Assembly: GCF_005145045.1 (NCBI RefSeq)
Contig: NZ_CP039692.1
Location: forward strand, 674,001 to 738,000
Length of the DNA: 64,000 bases
Direction: 5' to 3'
Source of the DNA: Agrobacterium larrymoorei
Lineage (GTDB): Bacteria; Pseudomonadota; Alphaproteobacteria; Rhizobiales; Rhizobiaceae
Shown: in pieces, positions 7,780 through 18,223 of the stretch
Layout: every line of letters begins with the position of its first letter
Numbering within the stretch: the first letter of the stretch is position 1
The notes under the pieces: generated by a model
Seen by the model: only the letters and a program-made list of their open reading frames with translations
Told to the model about the DNA's origin: nothing
Databases searched by the model: none
Program-made: the position numbers and the translations under genes

Positions 7780-9761
7780 CCATACTGGACCCCATTCAGG
7801 TTTTCAGAACAGAGGCCGCAGAGCTTTTCGAGCAGATCGAAAGCGGCCTGCTGGATCTTCTGCATGATCTCTCCAACCAGAGTCAGATCGACGCCGTATT
7901 TCGCGGCCTGCATACCCTAAAGGGGTCCGGCGCGATGTTCGGTTTCGAGGCGCTTGCCGCCTTTACCCACCATTGCGAAACCGCATTCGACCGCGTGCGC
8001 AAGGGCGAAGTGCCAGCCACCAGCGAACTCGTCGCTGCCGTGCTCGAGGCGCAGGACCATATGCGCCGCCTGGTCGAAAACCCGGCTGCGGCCTTCCCGG
8101 AAACGGGCGACCGCCTGCTCGCAAAGTTGCAGGCGGCTGTTGGCGAGGGAGCGGCACCCGCTGCCGTTGCGCAGCAGGCTGCGCCCGCAAAGCCAGTGCA
8201 GACCAAAGGCACCGCTACCTGGCAGATCAAGTTCAGCCTGCCGGAAAACGCCATGGCCAACGGCACCAACCCTCTCGGCCTGCTCGATGAACTGGCCGAA
8301 CTCGGCGATTGCGAGATCGTCGCCAATACTGGCGCCATTCCGCCGCTCAGCGAATTCGATCCGAAGCAGCTTTATATTTCCTGGGTCGTGACGCTAACCA
8401 CCGAACAGCCACGCTCCGCCATCGATGACGTCTTCATTTTCGTGATGGACGACATGGAGCTGGAAGTGACGAAAATCGAGGAAGAGGTTTCTTCCGAAGA
8501 GATCGTTCCGCTTCCCTCCCCAGTCGAAGAGGCGGCCAAAGCCAATCCTGCTGCCGCGCAGGCAAACGAAGGAAAGCAGGGCAAAGCTGCTGAAAACGTT
8601 CGCGTACCTGCCGAGCGTCTGGACGAGTTGATGGACCGCGTTGGCGAACTCGTCATCGCCCAGTCCCGCCTTTCGCAGCTTGCCAATACCAGCGTGGACA
8701 TTCAGCTGCGCGCCGTGTCCGAAGATGTGGAGCGTCTTTCGGGCGAATTGCGCGATACGATGATGGTTCTGCGCATGGTGCCGATTGCGCAGCTGTTCAG
8801 CCGCTTCCGCCGCCTGACCCACGACCTTGCACGCGAAACCGGCAAGCAGATCGAGCTGGTGACCGAGGGCGAAAGCACCGAGGTCGATAAGGCCGTTATC
8901 GAGCGTCTTGCCGATCCTTTGGTTCACCTCGTGCGCAACTCCTGCGACCACGGACTGGAAACACCGGAAGAGCGTATTGCCGCTGGCAAGAACCCGACGG
9001 GCCGCGTCACGCTCGTTGCCCGCCAGACCGGCGGTGACGTGACGATCATGATCCGTGACGATGGTCGCGGTATCGACCGTCAGCGCGTGCGGGCAAAGGC
9101 AGAATCCTCCGGTCTCATCGCGCCCGGCGCAACGCTGTCGGATCAGGAACTTCTGCAGATGATCTTCGAGCCCGGCTTCTCCACCGCCGCTGCGGTTACG
9201 AACCTTTCCGGGCGTGGCGTGGGCATGGATGTGGTCAAGAAGACCATCGAAACGCTTCGCGGCACGATCAACATCACCAGCAATCCCGGCGCCGGTTCCG
9301 ATATATCGCTCGCCATTCCGCTCACGCTCGCCATCATCGACGGTCTTCTCGTGCGTGTCGGCAATGGCTGCTACGTCATTCCGCTGTCTGCGGTGGAAGA
9401 ATGCCTTGAGCTTTCGCCGGAAGACGATCTCAAATCGCGCGGTCGCTCCTTCATCTCGCTGCGCGAAAGCCTCGTGCCGTTCATTCGCCTGCGCGAACTG
9501 TTCAACAGCGGCACCAAGCCGGATCAGTTCCAGAAGGTGGTGGTCATCTCCACCGGCTCCGAGCGCGTCGGCCTCGTGGTGGACCAGATCATCGGCGACC
9601 ACCAGACGGTTATCAAGGCCATGTCCAAGCTGCACCATGATGTGGCGACCTTCTCGGGCGCGACCATTCTGGGCGATGGCAGCGTGGCCCTTATTCTCGA
9701 TGTCGCACATCTGGTGGCGGCAGGGCAGCAACAGGAGGCGCAGATGCGCATCGCCGGATGA
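7776..9761 (+). CDS. cheA: Chemotaxis histidine kinase CheA
   Basis: This 661-residue CheA carries the full domain set. An Hpt domain holds the phosphorylatable His46 (RGLHTLKGSGAMFGF). A second alpha/beta domain lies at about 145-235, followed by an acidic linker and the dimerisation helices (PAERLDELMDRVGELVI, about 275-340). The ATPase domain has HLVRNSCDHGLE, IRDDGRGID and LSGRGVGMDVV (about 375-490), and the CheW-like regulatory domain occupies about 515-655. It is a cytoplasmic kinase that couples the receptors encoded downstream to CheY, CheB and perhaps the HD-GYP regulator. Start and stop both overlap neighbouring genes by four bases. Confidence 0.95.
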   Translation: MTILDPIQVFRTEAAELFEQIESGLLDLLHDLSNQSQIDAVFRGLHTLKGSGAMFGFEALAAFTHHCETAFDRVRKGEVPATSELVAAVLEAQDHMRRLVENPAAAFPETGDRLLAKLQAAVGEGAAPAAVAQQAAPAKPVQTKGTATWQIKFSLPENAMANGTNPLGLLDELAELGDCEIVANTGAIPPLSEFDPKQLYISWVVTLTTEQPRSAIDDVFIFVMDDMELEVTKIEEEVSSEEIVPLPSPVEEAAKANPAAAQANEGKQGKAAENVRVPAERLDELMDRVGELVIAQSRLSQLANTSVDIQLRAVSEDVERLSGELRDTMMVLRMVPIAQLFSRFRRLTHDLARETGKQIELVTEGESTEVDKAVIERLADPLVHLVRNSCDHGLETPEERIAAGKNPTGRVTLVARQTGGDVTIMIRDDGRGIDRQRVRAKAESSGLIAPGATLSDQELLQMIFEPGFSTAAAVTNLSGRGVGMDVVKKTIETLRGTINITSNPGAGSDISLAIPLTLAIIDGLLVRVGNGCYVIPLSAVEECLELSPEDDLKSRGRSFISLRESLVPFIRLRELFNSGTKPDQFQKVVVISTGSERVGLVVDQIIGDHQTVIKAMSKLHHDVATFSGATILGDGSVALILDVAHLVAAGQQQEAQMRIAG

Positions 9762-10252
9762 ACCAGCCGCTTTTGAAACAACCCGAAGACTTCTGGGCGG
9801 AACGCGAAGATCTGGAAGTTCTGACCTTTTCGATCGAAGGCGAAACCTTCGCAATCGAAGCCATTCAGGTGCAGGAAATTCTCGATCTTTTGCCGGAAAC
9901 GGCAGTTCCCGGTGCCAAGGCATTCGTCTCGAGCGTCATCAACTTCCGCGGCAAGGTCATTCCGCTGGCAGACATTCGTCTCGCCTTCGGCATGCACGCA
10001 GCCGAAAAGACCATCGACAGCCGCATCATCGTCATCGAGCTTCCGCTGGAAGGCGAACGCACGCTGATCGGGCTGAGAACGGACAAGGTCTATGAAGTGA
10101 CCACCTTCTCCAAATCCGCAAGCGAACCCCCACCAAGCGTGGGGATGCGCTGGAGGCCAGATTACATCAATTGCCTCATCAAACGCGGATCGCAGTTCGT
10201 GATCATGCCAAACCTGACCGCAATTTTTACTGCCCAACGCACTCCTCACTGA
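9758..10252 (+). CDS. cheW: Chemotaxis coupling protein CheW (first copy)
   Basis: This 164-residue CheW adaptor links receptors to CheA in the membrane-bound array. It shows the usual strands FSIEGETFAIEAIQVQEIL (about 28-46), the VINFRGKVIPLADIR core (about 63-77) and a second half ending in the IKRGSQFVIM segment. The ATG at 9758 overlaps the cheA stop. Fifty-one bases separate it from the first receptor gene. A second CheW of the same length is encoded at 18224, so the operon frames its four receptor genes with two adaptors. Confidence 0.93.
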   Translation: MNQPLLKQPEDFWAEREDLEVLTFSIEGETFAIEAIQVQEILDLLPETAVPGAKAFVSSVINFRGKVIPLADIRLAFGMHAAEKTIDSRIIVIELPLEGERTLIGLRTDKVYEVTTFSKSASEPPPSVGMRWRPDYINCLIKRGSQFVIMPNLTAIFTAQRTPH

Positions 10253-10303
10253 TGATCAATACAACCGGTAACAATCTGACTAACCCCACGAAGGGACTGT
10301 GAC

Positions 10304-12121
10304 ATGCGGTTCACAATCAAAATGAAATTGGCCATCGCGTTCGGCTTTTTGATCGCGATGCTTGCTGGCACGGCGGGATACGGCATTTACAGCCTTGGCG
10401 TTGCGAAAGACGCAATGGACCAGGTTGTCGAAGGTACCGTTGTACGCCTTGATAAGGTGCACCAGATCAACGCTCTTGCGCTGGTAACCGTGCGGTCTCA
10501 AAAGAACATCATCCTCGCCTCTTCACCAGAGGAAGTGCAGCAGCACAAAGCCACCGGGAACGAGAGCCGCCAGCAGTTGACGGCGCTCATCGATGACATG
10601 GCGCGTACCGCTCCGCCTGAAATGCAGAGCACATGGACCGCACTTCAGGCCTCCACAAAGAAGTTTGAAGACAGCGACGACCGTGTCCGCCAGCTCGTTT
10701 CAGAAGGCAATACGTCCGCAGCAGCAGCTTACTCTTCAGGCGAAGGCCGCGCTGCCGCAAACGAACTGACCCAGAAGCTCGATGAGACGGTGAAGTACAA
10801 TCGCCAGCGTTTGGAAAATGCGAAACAGGCTGCGGCAGCAGAGTATGAAAGCACGAGAACACTGCTGATCACGGCCTCCATCATTGCCGTCGTCATCGCT
10901 GTCGTGACCGCGCTTTGGATCGCCATGGGCATCAGCTCCGGTCTGCGCAAGATCATGGTCGTTGCCGAGGCCGTTTCGGTTGGTGATCTCGAGCAGGACG
11001 TTGAAATCAAGACGAATGACGAAATCAAGGATCTTGTCGACCGTATCAACGTCATGACAGGCAACCTTCGCAACACCGCCAGCGTCGCAAACGAGATTGC
11101 CGACGGTAATCTGACCATCACGCCAAGACCGCTTTCCGACAAGGATACGCTTGGACTTTCTTTGGAGCGCATGGTTGAGCGTCTGCGCGGCGTGGTCTCC
11201 GATGCGCTTGCAGCAGCCGACAACGTATCCACCGGTAGCCAGGAACTCTCCTCCAGCTCTGAGCAGTTGTCTCAGGGTGCAACTGAGCAGGCATCCTCTG
11301 CCGAAGAAGCCTCCGCTTCGATGGAGCAGATGGCTGCCAACATCAAGCAGAACGCCGATAACGCCGCACAGACCGAAAAGATCGCACGCCAGTCTTCCAA
11401 GGATGCTGAAGCCAGTGGCGATGCCGTTGGTCGTGCCGTCTCCGCCATGCGCACCATTGCCGAGAAGATTTCCATCGTTCAGGAAATCGCTCGTCAGACC
11501 GACCTTCTCGCGCTGAACGCAGCCGTTGAGGCAGCGCGTGCTGGCGAACATGGCAAGGGATTTGCGGTCGTTGCTTCTGAAGTTCGCAAGCTGGCAGAAC
11601 GCAGCCAGGCGGCGGCTGCGGAAATCTCCTCGCTTTCCGGTGAAACCGTGCAGGTTGCGACGGAAGCCGGTGAGATGCTGAACCGCTTGGTTCCCGACAT
11701 CCGCAAGACGGCTGAACTGGTCGCCGAAATCTCCGCTGCCTGCCGCGAGCAGGATATCGGTGCAAGCCAGATCAACGAAGCGATCCAGCAGTTGGACAAG
11801 GTGACACAGCAGAACTCCGGCGCTTCCGAAGAAATGTCTGCAACGTCCGAAGAGCTGGCTGCACAGGCAGAAGAGCTTCAGGCCAGCATCGCCTTCTTCA
11901 AGGTGGAGCGCGGCAACTCGGCCCAGGCGCCTCGCGGCCATGCTCCGGCCCGGACCGCTGCCCCGGCACCTCGTCAGGCTGCACGCCCGGCAGCACCTGC
12001 CCGTGCCGCAGCGCAGGATCATTCGATCCGCGCCCAGCAGGCTCGTGCCAAGGGTTTTGCTCTGGACATGTCCATGGGCGGACCGGATGCGGATGACGCT
12101 GACTTTAGGGAAAGTGCTTAA
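10304..12121 (+). CDS. Methyl-accepting chemotaxis protein, receptor 1 of 4
   Basis: A 605-residue transmembrane receptor. The first membrane helix is at about 8-30 (MRFTIKMKL start). A roughly 155-residue periplasmic domain of four-helix-bundle type follows, and the second membrane helix is at about 187-210. Two HAMP-like units follow ([40 protein letters not shown]). The MCP signalling domain runs to about 545, with the conserved tip [28 protein letters not shown] Pro/Ala-rich linker ends in a tail ([17 protein letters not shown]...DFRESA) shared by all four receptors. AAGGGA precedes the ATG. The ligand is unknown. Confidence 0.93.
   Translation: MRFTIKMKLAIAFGFLIAMLAGTAGYGIYSLGVAKDAMDQVVEGTVVRLDKVHQINALALVTVRSQKNIILASSPEEVQQHKATGNESRQQLTALIDDMARTAPPEMQSTWTALQASTKKFEDSDDRVRQLVSEGNTSAAAAYSSGEGRAAANELTQKLDETVKYNRQRLENAKQAAAAEYESTRTLLITASIIAVVIAVVTALWIAMGISSGLRKIMVVAEAVSVGDLEQDVEIKTNDEIKDLVDRINVMTGNLRNTASVANEIADGNLTITPRPLSDKDTLGLSLERMVERLRGVVSDALAAADNVSTGSQELSSSSEQLSQGATEQASSAEEASASMEQMAANIKQNADNAAQTEKIARQSSKDAEASGDAVGRAVSAMRTIAEKISIVQEIARQTDLLALNAAVEAARAGEHGKGFAVVASEVRKLAERSQAAAAEISSLSGETVQVATEAGEMLNRLVPDIRKTAELVAEISAACREQDIGASQINEAIQQLDKVTQQNSGASEEMSATSEELAAQAEELQASIAFFKVERGNSAQAPRGHAPARTAAPAPRQAARPAAPARAAAQDHSIRAQQARAKGFALDMSMGGPDADDADFRESA
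11217..12121 (+). repeat. Receptor signalling-domain direct repeat, copy A
   Basis: This 3' half of receptor gene 1 recurs at 13378-14283 with few base differences. The last 190 bases are almost identical, and the encoded roughly 300 residues differ at only three positions (AEASGD/AESSGA and VSAM/VAAM). Such DNA identity points to recent duplication or gene conversion. Confidence 0.85.
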
Positions 12122-12137
12122 GGCTTACGAACTCGGT

Positions 12138-12160
12138 TGGGCCCGCTCATCGCAGGCCCA
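12138..12160 (+). terminator. Intercistronic hairpin after receptor gene 1
   Basis: TGGGCC and GGCCCA form a 6-bp stem (one flanking pair more with wobble) around an 11-base loop in the 83-base gap before receptor gene 2. There is no U-run, so it is a weak or processing hairpin rather than a full terminator. Confidence 0.4.
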
Positions 12161-12204
12161 GCCCCCTTGTTCAATAAAACCCTTTTGATGAGAGTTATTG
12201 GGAA

Positions 12205-14283
12205 ATGACCAAAGCCAACTCACGCCCGATTTTCCGTTCGATCGGCTCCAAAATCCTTGCGATCCAGATCACTTCCGGTCTGTGCATCGCAGCCGCGGTT
12301 GGCGGTGCAGGATATTACGGCATGAGCAGCATGACTGCCTCAATGGCATCGATCTACGATGACCGCGTCCTGCCGCTGCAGCAGCTGAACGTTGTCGCGG
12401 ATGCATACGCGATCAACGTTGTCGACACCACACAGAAGCTTCGCACCGGCGCTCTCAGTTTTGACGATGCGCTGAAGAATGTTGACGACGCGATGGCTGC
12501 GGTGAAGGAGAAGTGGTCGGCTTACCTGTCCACACAGCTTACGGCAGATGAGGCCAAGATCGTTGAGCGGGTCAAAGAGGACATGAAAGCCTCCAATCAG
12601 GCCGCATCGGAATTGAGGAAAATTCTGGTCGGCAAGGATATGCAGGCACTGGACCGCTTTGCGACCAATAATCTCTATCAGGCGATAGATCCCACAACAG
12701 AGGGCATCTCCGAACTCTCCGACTATCAGTTGACGCAGGCGGCGCAGCTGAAACAGGACGGTCTGGACCTGTTCAACAGGCTGACCCAGATCATGATCGG
12801 CATCAGCATTGCCATCACTCTGCTTGCAATCGCAATCGTTGTCCTGATCACGAGAGCGATCAAACGCAACATCGTCGCTGCGGTGGAACTGGCAAACGCG
12901 GTCGCCATCGGTGATCTCAGCCAGACTGCCCAAATCAAGTCTGCCGATGAAATACGCGATCTGGTGGACAGCATGAACACCATGACCAGCAATCTGCGCG
13001 CAACCGCGGATATTGCAGATACGATTGCGACGGGTAATCTTTCAGACGACGTGCAGCCATTGTCTGAAAAGGACAAGCTTGGCCACGCAATGCGCAACAT
13101 GGTCACGAATCTGCGCGCAACGGCGTCGGTTGCCAATACCATCGCAGCAGGCGATCTCACCAAGGACGTCATACCGCTGTCGGAGAAGGACACATTGGGT
13201 CTTGCCATGTACAGCATGGTCGCCAACCTCAGAGAGACTTCCAACGTGGCCAACAAGATCGCCAATGGTGATTTGACCATCGTTCCGCAACCGCTTTCCG
13301 ACCGGGATGTTCTGGGCTTGGCGCTGAAGTCCATGGTCGAACGTCTGCGCGGCGTCGTCAGCGACGCAATTTCTGCCGCCGACAACGTATCCACAGGTAG
13401 CCAGGAACTCTCGTCCAGCTCTGAGCAGCTGTCTCAGGGTGCGACCGAGCAGGCGTCTTCTGCCGAAGAAGCCTCCGCTTCGATGGAGCAGATGGCCGCC
13501 AACATCAAACAGAACGCCGATAACGCCGCACAGACCGAGAAGATTGCCCGCCAATCTTCCAAGGATGCCGAATCCAGCGGCGCAGCTGTTGGCCGCGCGG
13601 TTGCTGCCATGCGCACGATTGCCGAGAAGATTTCCATCGTTCAGGAAATCGCTCGTCAGACCGACCTTCTCGCGCTGAACGCGGCTGTCGAAGCAGCGCG
13701 TGCGGGCGAACACGGCAAGGGCTTCGCCGTCGTTGCTTCGGAAGTTCGCAAGCTGGCAGAACGCAGCCAGGCGGCTGCCGCGGAAATCTCTTCGCTTTCC
13801 GGTGAGACCGTACAGGTTGCGACGGAAGCCGGTGAGATGCTGAACCGCCTGGTTCCGGATATCCGCAAGACCGCTGAACTGGTCGCTGAAATCTCTGCCG
13901 CATGCCGCGAGCAGGATATTGGTGCAAGCCAGATCAACGAAGCGATTCAGCAGCTAGACAAGGTAACGCAGCAGAACTCCGGTGCGTCGGAAGAAATGTC
14001 TGCAACGTCCGAAGAACTCGCAGCACAGGCCGAAGAGCTTCAGGCCAGCATCGCCTTCTTCAAGGTGGAACGCGGCAATTCTGCTCAGGCGCCTCGCGGC
14101 CATGCTCCGGCCCGGACCGCTGCCCCGGCACCCCGTCAGGCTGCACGCCCGGCAGCACCTGCCCGTGCCGCAGCACAGGATCATTCGATCCGCGCCCAGC
14201 AGGCTCGTGCCAAGGGCTTTGCTCTGGACATGTCCATGGGCGGACCGGATGCGGATGACGCTGACTTTAGGGAAAGTGCTTAA
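12205..14283 (+). CDS. Methyl-accepting chemotaxis protein, receptor 2 of 4 (poly-HAMP)
   Basis: A 692-residue receptor, the longest of the four. The N-terminus ([16 protein letters not shown]) differs from the MRFTIK start of the others. Membrane helices are at about 16-38 and 194-216 around a periplasmic domain. Four HAMP-like units follow in tandem (VAIGDL, IATGNL, IAAGDL, IANGDL), the later ones repeating every 39 residues. From about residue 392 the signalling domain, linker and tail match receptor 1 with only three amino-acid changes. The extra HAMP units should lengthen the cytoplasmic stalk. Its ligand is unknown. The start follows GAGAGTTATTGGGAA, a modest ribosome site. Confidence 0.92.
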   Translation: MTKANSRPIFRSIGSKILAIQITSGLCIAAAVGGAGYYGMSSMTASMASIYDDRVLPLQQLNVVADAYAINVVDTTQKLRTGALSFDDALKNVDDAMAAVKEKWSAYLSTQLTADEAKIVERVKEDMKASNQAASELRKILVGKDMQALDRFATNNLYQAIDPTTEGISELSDYQLTQAAQLKQDGLDLFNRLTQIMIGISIAITLLAIAIVVLITRAIKRNIVAAVELANAVAIGDLSQTAQIKSADEIRDLVDSMNTMTSNLRATADIADTIATGNLSDDVQPLSEKDKLGHAMRNMVTNLRATASVANTIAAGDLTKDVIPLSEKDTLGLAMYSMVANLRETSNVANKIANGDLTIVPQPLSDRDVLGLALKSMVERLRGVVSDAISAADNVSTGSQELSSSSEQLSQGATEQASSAEEASASMEQMAANIKQNADNAAQTEKIARQSSKDAESSGAAVGRAVAAMRTIAEKISIVQEIARQTDLLALNAAVEAARAGEHGKGFAVVASEVRKLAERSQAAAAEISSLSGETVQVATEAGEMLNRLVPDIRKTAELVAEISAACREQDIGASQINEAIQQLDKVTQQNSGASEEMSATSEELAAQAEELQASIAFFKVERGNSAQAPRGHAPARTAAPAPRQAARPAAPARAAAQDHSIRAQQARAKGFALDMSMGGPDADDADFRESA
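13378..14283 (+). repeat. Receptor signalling-domain direct repeat, copy B
   Basis: Partner of the repeat at 11217-12121. The two are in direct orientation 2.16 kb apart, so unequal recombination between them would delete or duplicate exactly one receptor gene. Confidence 0.85.
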
Positions 14284-14312
14284 GCGCCGCCTACACTGAC
14301 ACAACGCTACCA

Positions 14313-14353
14313 CGGCAGGCGCTGCAGCCTGCCGCCCAAGCCTCCAGAGGCTT
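14313..14353 (+). terminator. Tandem hairpins after receptor gene 2
   Basis: CGGCAGGC/GCCTGCCG (8 bp, 6-base loop, 14313-14334) is followed at once by AAGCCT/AGGCTT (14338-14353). Neither is followed by a U-run. They lie in the 136-base gap before receptor gene 3. Confidence 0.5.
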
Positions 14354-14419
14354 ATACAGGTGCGCAAAGGCGATGATGAGCCCTGCCTCCACAATCTCGT
14401 CCAACTGAGAGAACTCATC

Positions 14420-16354
14420 ATGCGCTTTACGATCAAACTGAAGCTGACACTTATTTTCTCACTGCTTGTACTGCTTATGGCTGCCTGCACGATTTTCGGC
14501 ATTAACGGCCTGAGGCAGATTGCTGCTCTTCAGGACAGCATGATGACGGGCCCGATCCAGCAGGATGATGCCGCCAATGATCTGGCCAGTGCATTTGACG
14601 GCCTTGGCCTTGCAGAAAGCGACCTTCTTCTCTCCAACAGCCAGCAGCGCACGCAGAAGGCTTTGGAAACGATTGAAGCCGAACGCAAGAACTTCAATAC
14701 GGCGCTTGCTGAAGGCCAGGCCAATGCGCCCGAGATTTTCAAGGGCAAGTGGGCTGAGATCAAGGATTTCTGGGCCGATTTCGTGCGGTTGCAGGACCGC
14801 GTTATTGACTACGTGAAATCCGGCCAGCGCGATCTCGCACTCGAGCTCAACCAGACCGACGGCACGGTGGCGAGTGAAAAACTGGATGGAATGACGGAAA
14901 GCCTTGCGGCTCTGACCGAAACGGCGATCAACCAGTCGGACGCTGAGAGCGATGCGGCCTACAACACCACCTTCGTCACTCTTGTCGTACTCGCTTCTAT
15001 TGCTGGCATCATCTCTATCATCTCGGCAATCTGGATTTCCGTGTCGATCAATCGCGGTCTCCAGAAAGTTCGTCAGGCGGCAAATGCTGTTTCGATTGGC
15101 GATCTCGACCAGAAGATCGACGTGAAGACCAATGACGAGATCAAGGATCTTGTCGACACGATGAACCTGATGACGACCAATCTGCGCGCGACCGCAGACG
15201 TGGCGGGCACGATTGCAGATGGCGACCTTTCCAAGGATGTGAAGCCCCTGTCCGAGAAGGACGTTCTGGGTCTCGCCATGGTTCGTATGGTCGGCAACTT
15301 GAGAGAGACGGCAAGCGTTGCCGACAAGATTTCGAACGGCGACCTGACCATTACGCCAAAGCCGCTTTCGGACCGCGACACGCTCGGCCTCTCGCTCCAG
15401 TCGATGGTCGAACGCCTTCGCGGCGTAGTCTCCGATGCGCTTGCCGCCGCCGACAACGTATCCACGGGTAGCCAGGAACTGTCTTCCAGCTCCGAACAGC
15501 TGTCTCAGGGCGCAACTGAACAGGCATCCTCTGCCGAAGAAGCCTCCGCTTCCATGGAGCAGATGGCTGCCAACATCAAGCAGAACGCCGATAACGCGGC
15601 CCAGACCGAGAAGATTGCACGCCAGTCTTCCAAGGATGCTGAAGCCAGTGGCGATGCCGTCGGTCGTGCCGTATCCGCCATGCGCACCATTGCCGAAAAG
15701 ATTTCCATCGTTCAGGAAATCGCTCGTCAGACCGACCTTCTCGCGCTGAACGCAGCCGTTGAGGCAGCGCGTGCTGGTGAACATGGCAAGGGCTTTGCGG
15801 TCGTTGCTTCTGAAGTGCGCAAGCTTGCAGAGCGCAGCCAGGCGGCTGCCGCGGAAATCTCTTCGCTTTCCGGTGAAACCGTACAGGTTGCTACGGAAGC
15901 AGGCGAGATGCTGAACCGTCTCGTGCCAGACATCCGCAAGACGGCTGAACTGGTCGCCGAAATCTCCTCCGCGTGCCGCGAGCAGGATATCGGTGCAAGC
16001 CAGATCAACGAAGCGATCCAGCAGCTGGACAAGGTAACGCAGCAGAACTCAGGTGCTTCGGAAGAAATGTCTGCAACCTCCGAAGAGCTGGCCGCACAGG
16101 CCGAAGAGCTTCAGGCCAGCATCGCCTTCTTCAAGGTGGAGCGCGCGAATGCGACGCAGGCTGGTCGCGGTCAGGCTCCTGCACGGACGGGTGCATATGC
16201 TCCGCGCCCGGCAGCAAAATCTGCGGCTCCGGCCCGTCGCTCTGCACAGGATCATTCACTCCAGGCACAGCAGGCGCGCGCCAAGGGCTTTGCCCTGGAC
16301 ATGTCCATGGGCGGACCGGACGACGACGACGCCGACTTCAGGGAGAGCGCGTAA
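14420..16354 (+). CDS. Methyl-accepting chemotaxis protein, receptor 3 of 4
   Basis: A 644-residue receptor starting at ATG 14420 ([16 protein letters not shown]), the position that aligns with receptors 1 and 4; the frame stays open for 20 codons further upstream. Membrane helices are at about 10-30 and 190-212, enclosing a periplasmic four-helix-type domain. Three HAMP-like units follow (VSIGDL, IADGDL, ISNGDL), then the signalling domain with the canonical tip. It is nearly identical to receptors 1 and 2 except for its linker ([20 protein letters not shown]) just before the shared tail ending [11 protein letters not shown]. Ligand unknown. Confidence 0.92.
   Translation: MRFTIKLKLTLIFSLLVLLMAACTIFGINGLRQIAALQDSMMTGPIQQDDAANDLASAFDGLGLAESDLLLSNSQQRTQKALETIEAERKNFNTALAEGQANAPEIFKGKWAEIKDFWADFVRLQDRVIDYVKSGQRDLALELNQTDGTVASEKLDGMTESLAALTETAINQSDAESDAAYNTTFVTLVVLASIAGIISIISAIWISVSINRGLQKVRQAANAVSIGDLDQKIDVKTNDEIKDLVDTMNLMTTNLRATADVAGTIADGDLSKDVKPLSEKDVLGLAMVRMVGNLRETASVADKISNGDLTITPKPLSDRDTLGLSLQSMVERLRGVVSDALAAADNVSTGSQELSSSSEQLSQGATEQASSAEEASASMEQMAANIKQNADNAAQTEKIARQSSKDAEASGDAVGRAVSAMRTIAEKISIVQEIARQTDLLALNAAVEAARAGEHGKGFAVVASEVRKLAERSQAAAAEISSLSGETVQVATEAGEMLNRLVPDIRKTAELVAEISSACREQDIGASQINEAIQQLDKVTQQNSGASEEMSATSEELAAQAEELQASIAFFKVERANATQAGRGQAPARTGAYAPRPAAKSAAPARRSAQDHSLQAQQARAKGFALDMSMGGPDDDDADFRESA
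15450..16145 (+). repeat. Receptor signalling-domain repeat, copy C
   Basis: This part of receptor gene 3 is a third close copy of the signalling-domain DNA found at 11217 and 13378. It diverges mainly in the linker after 16145 and converges again in the last 80 bases that encode the tail. Confidence 0.75.
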
Positions 16355-16362
16355 TTGAACCA

Positions 16363-16394
16363 CCGCCTCGTCTTTTGGGGGGAAGACGAGGCGG
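16363..16394 (+). terminator. Strong hairpin after receptor gene 3
   Basis: A perfect 12-bp stem CCGCCTCGTCTT/AAGACGAGGCGG with an 8-base G-rich loop is followed by AAATCTTTT. It is the strongest terminator-like structure inside the receptor array and lies nine bases after the receptor 3 stop codon. Confidence 0.65.
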
Positions 16395-16427
16395 AAATCT
16401 TTTGAGTCTCATTAAGGAAATATCACT

Positions 16428-18119
16428 ATGCGTTTTACGATCAAACTTAAGCTTGCCATTGCGTTCGGCCTCATTATTGCAATGATGGGCGGCCTTTCCA
16501 TTTACTCTATTTCAAGCGTCAACGACCTTAATAATGCCATCAGCCAGGTCATTGCTGGCCCGGCCGCCCGCCTCGAAGCGGCTCAGGAAGTCGGGCGCAT
16601 CCAGCTGCGGATCACCCGTTCGCAGATGAATATGTCCACCGCGGATGACCTCGCATCGGCGGAACAATCCATGAAGAACAGCGACGAATATCGATCGCAG
16701 TTCCGCGACAAGGTGGAGTGGCTGATCAACGCCAGCACCGATGATGCGGGCCGCGCATTGTGGCGCGATGTTGCGACGCGTGCGGAGGCTCTCTTTTTGG
16801 TTGACGACGAGATCCGTCGTTTGATCCGGTCGGGCCAGTCCGCCGCCGCCCTTGGTAAAGCGAAAACGGAAGGACGCGATATCACCGACAAGATCGGCGA
16901 ACTCATCGATGTTCGTGTCGAGGCAAACAAGGCACTGATGCGTCAGGCTGACAAGGACACGGACGACCTCTACTCCACCACCTGGACGATGATCACCAGC
17001 GTCTCGATTGTCGCCGTTCTTATCGCTGTTACTGCCGCACTTGTTATTGCGCTTGGTATCAATCGCGGACTTCAGAAGGCAACGCGAGCTGTTCGCAGCG
17101 TAGCGGATGGCGATCTGACCAGCACGAGCGAAATCACGACCCGTGACGAAATCGGCGTTCTTCTTCAACACGTCAACACCATGATCGAGCGTTTGCGCGG
17201 CGTTGTCTCCGACTCGCTTTCTGCCGCCGACAATGTTTCGACCGGCAGCCAGGAACTTTCGGCCAGCTCCGAGCAGGTTTCGCAGGGCGCGACTGAACAG
17301 GCATCCTCCACCGAAGAAGCATCCGCTTCCATGGAACAGATGGCTGCCAACATCAAGCAGAACGCAGAAAATGCAGCCCAGACCGAGAAGATCGCCCGCC
17401 AGTCCTCCAAGGATGCCGAAATCAGCGGTGAAGCTGTCGGTCGTGCAGTTGTTGCCATGCGCACCATTGCGGAGAAAATTTCCATCGTTCAGGAAATCGC
17501 TCGCCAGACCGATCTTCTGGCTCTCAACGCAGCCGTCGAGGCGGCACGTGCCGGTGAACATGGCAAGGGCTTTGCGGTCGTTGCTTCTGAAGTGCGCAAG
17601 CTTGCAGAGCGCAGCCAGTCTGCTGCGGCTGAAATCAGCTCCATGTCCAGCGAGACCGTCAAGGCGGCGGCAGATGCCGGCGATATGCTGAACCGTCTCG
17701 TTCCGGATATCCGCAAGACTGCCGAACTGGTTGCTGAAATCTCTGCCGCGTGCCGCGAGCAGGATATCGGTGCTAACCAGATCAATGAGGCAATTCAGCA
17801 GCTTGACCGCGTGACACAGCAGAACACCAGCGCATCGGAAGAAATGTCGGCAACCTCGGAAGAGCTTGCAGCGCAGGCTGAAGAACTTCAGGCCAGCATC
17901 GCCTTCTTCAAGGTGGATCGTGCGGGCAACCCGATCCGTCACGAGCGTCCGCAGAGTGCTCCAGCCCGCGTCTCAACGATATCTGCCTCGACGCACAAGG
18001 CGCGCAGCGGTTCTGACAACTCCATCGGCGGCCAGCAGGCACGTGCCAAGGGTTTCGCGCTGGATCTTTCCATGGGCGGCCCGGATGCGGAAGATCACGA
18101 CTTCCGTCAATCCGCCTGA
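16428..18119 (+). CDS. Methyl-accepting chemotaxis protein, receptor 4 of 4
   Basis: A 563-residue receptor and the shortest of the set. It opens [15 protein letters not shown], has membrane helices at about 10-30 and 187-210, and has a single HAMP domain ([19 protein letters not shown]) before the signalling domain. The signalling domain is more diverged ([24 protein letters not shown]) than those of receptors 1-3, so it has escaped the homogenisation seen there, yet the tip and the C-terminal tail ([17 protein letters not shown]...DFRQSA) are conserved. AAGGA precedes the ATG. The ligand is unknown. Confidence 0.92.
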   Translation: MRFTIKLKLAIAFGLIIAMMGGLSIYSISSVNDLNNAISQVIAGPAARLEAAQEVGRIQLRITRSQMNMSTADDLASAEQSMKNSDEYRSQFRDKVEWLINASTDDAGRALWRDVATRAEALFLVDDEIRRLIRSGQSAAALGKAKTEGRDITDKIGELIDVRVEANKALMRQADKDTDDLYSTTWTMITSVSIVAVLIAVTAALVIALGINRGLQKATRAVRSVADGDLTSTSEITTRDEIGVLLQHVNTMIERLRGVVSDSLSAADNVSTGSQELSASSEQVSQGATEQASSTEEASASMEQMAANIKQNAENAAQTEKIARQSSKDAEISGEAVGRAVVAMRTIAEKISIVQEIARQTDLLALNAAVEAARAGEHGKGFAVVASEVRKLAERSQSAAAEISSMSSETVKAAADAGDMLNRLVPDIRKTAELVAEISAACREQDIGANQINEAIQQLDRVTQQNTSASEEMSATSEELAAQAEELQASIAFFKVDRAGNPIRHERPQSAPARVSTISASTHKARSGSDNSIGGQQARAKGFALDLSMGGPDAEDHDFRQSA

Positions 18120-18132
18120 TTACGACACATGG

Positions 18133-18156
18133 GCATGCGGGAACGGTCTCGCATGC
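18133..18156 (+). terminator. Intercistronic hairpin after receptor gene 4
   Basis: GCATGCG/CGCATGC, a 7-bp stem with a 10-base loop, lies 13 bases after the receptor 4 stop and before the second cheW. No U-run follows. Confidence 0.45.
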
Positions 18157-18223
18157 TCGCACAATTGACCATCGAATTCCTCGGCAAAGCGAGAGCTGAC
18201 CGGCGATTTGGGAGAAACTTGAA

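Noticed and set aside
8394..9923. A 509-codon minus-strand frame opposite cheA and cheW
   Set aside because: cheA is unmistakable on the plus strand; the opposing frame has no recognisable domain and no ribosome site.
11217..16354. Repeated blocks first considered as a repeat array or mobile element
   Set aside because: The repeats are in-frame parts of receptor genes of 0.7-0.9 kb with normal coding; there are no short spacers, transposase or terminal inverted repeats.
12050..18119. CheR/CheB docking pentapeptide at the receptor C-termini
   Set aside because: The receptors end in DFRESA or DFRQSA, with no aromatic WxxF pattern; the tail is conserved but not of that type.
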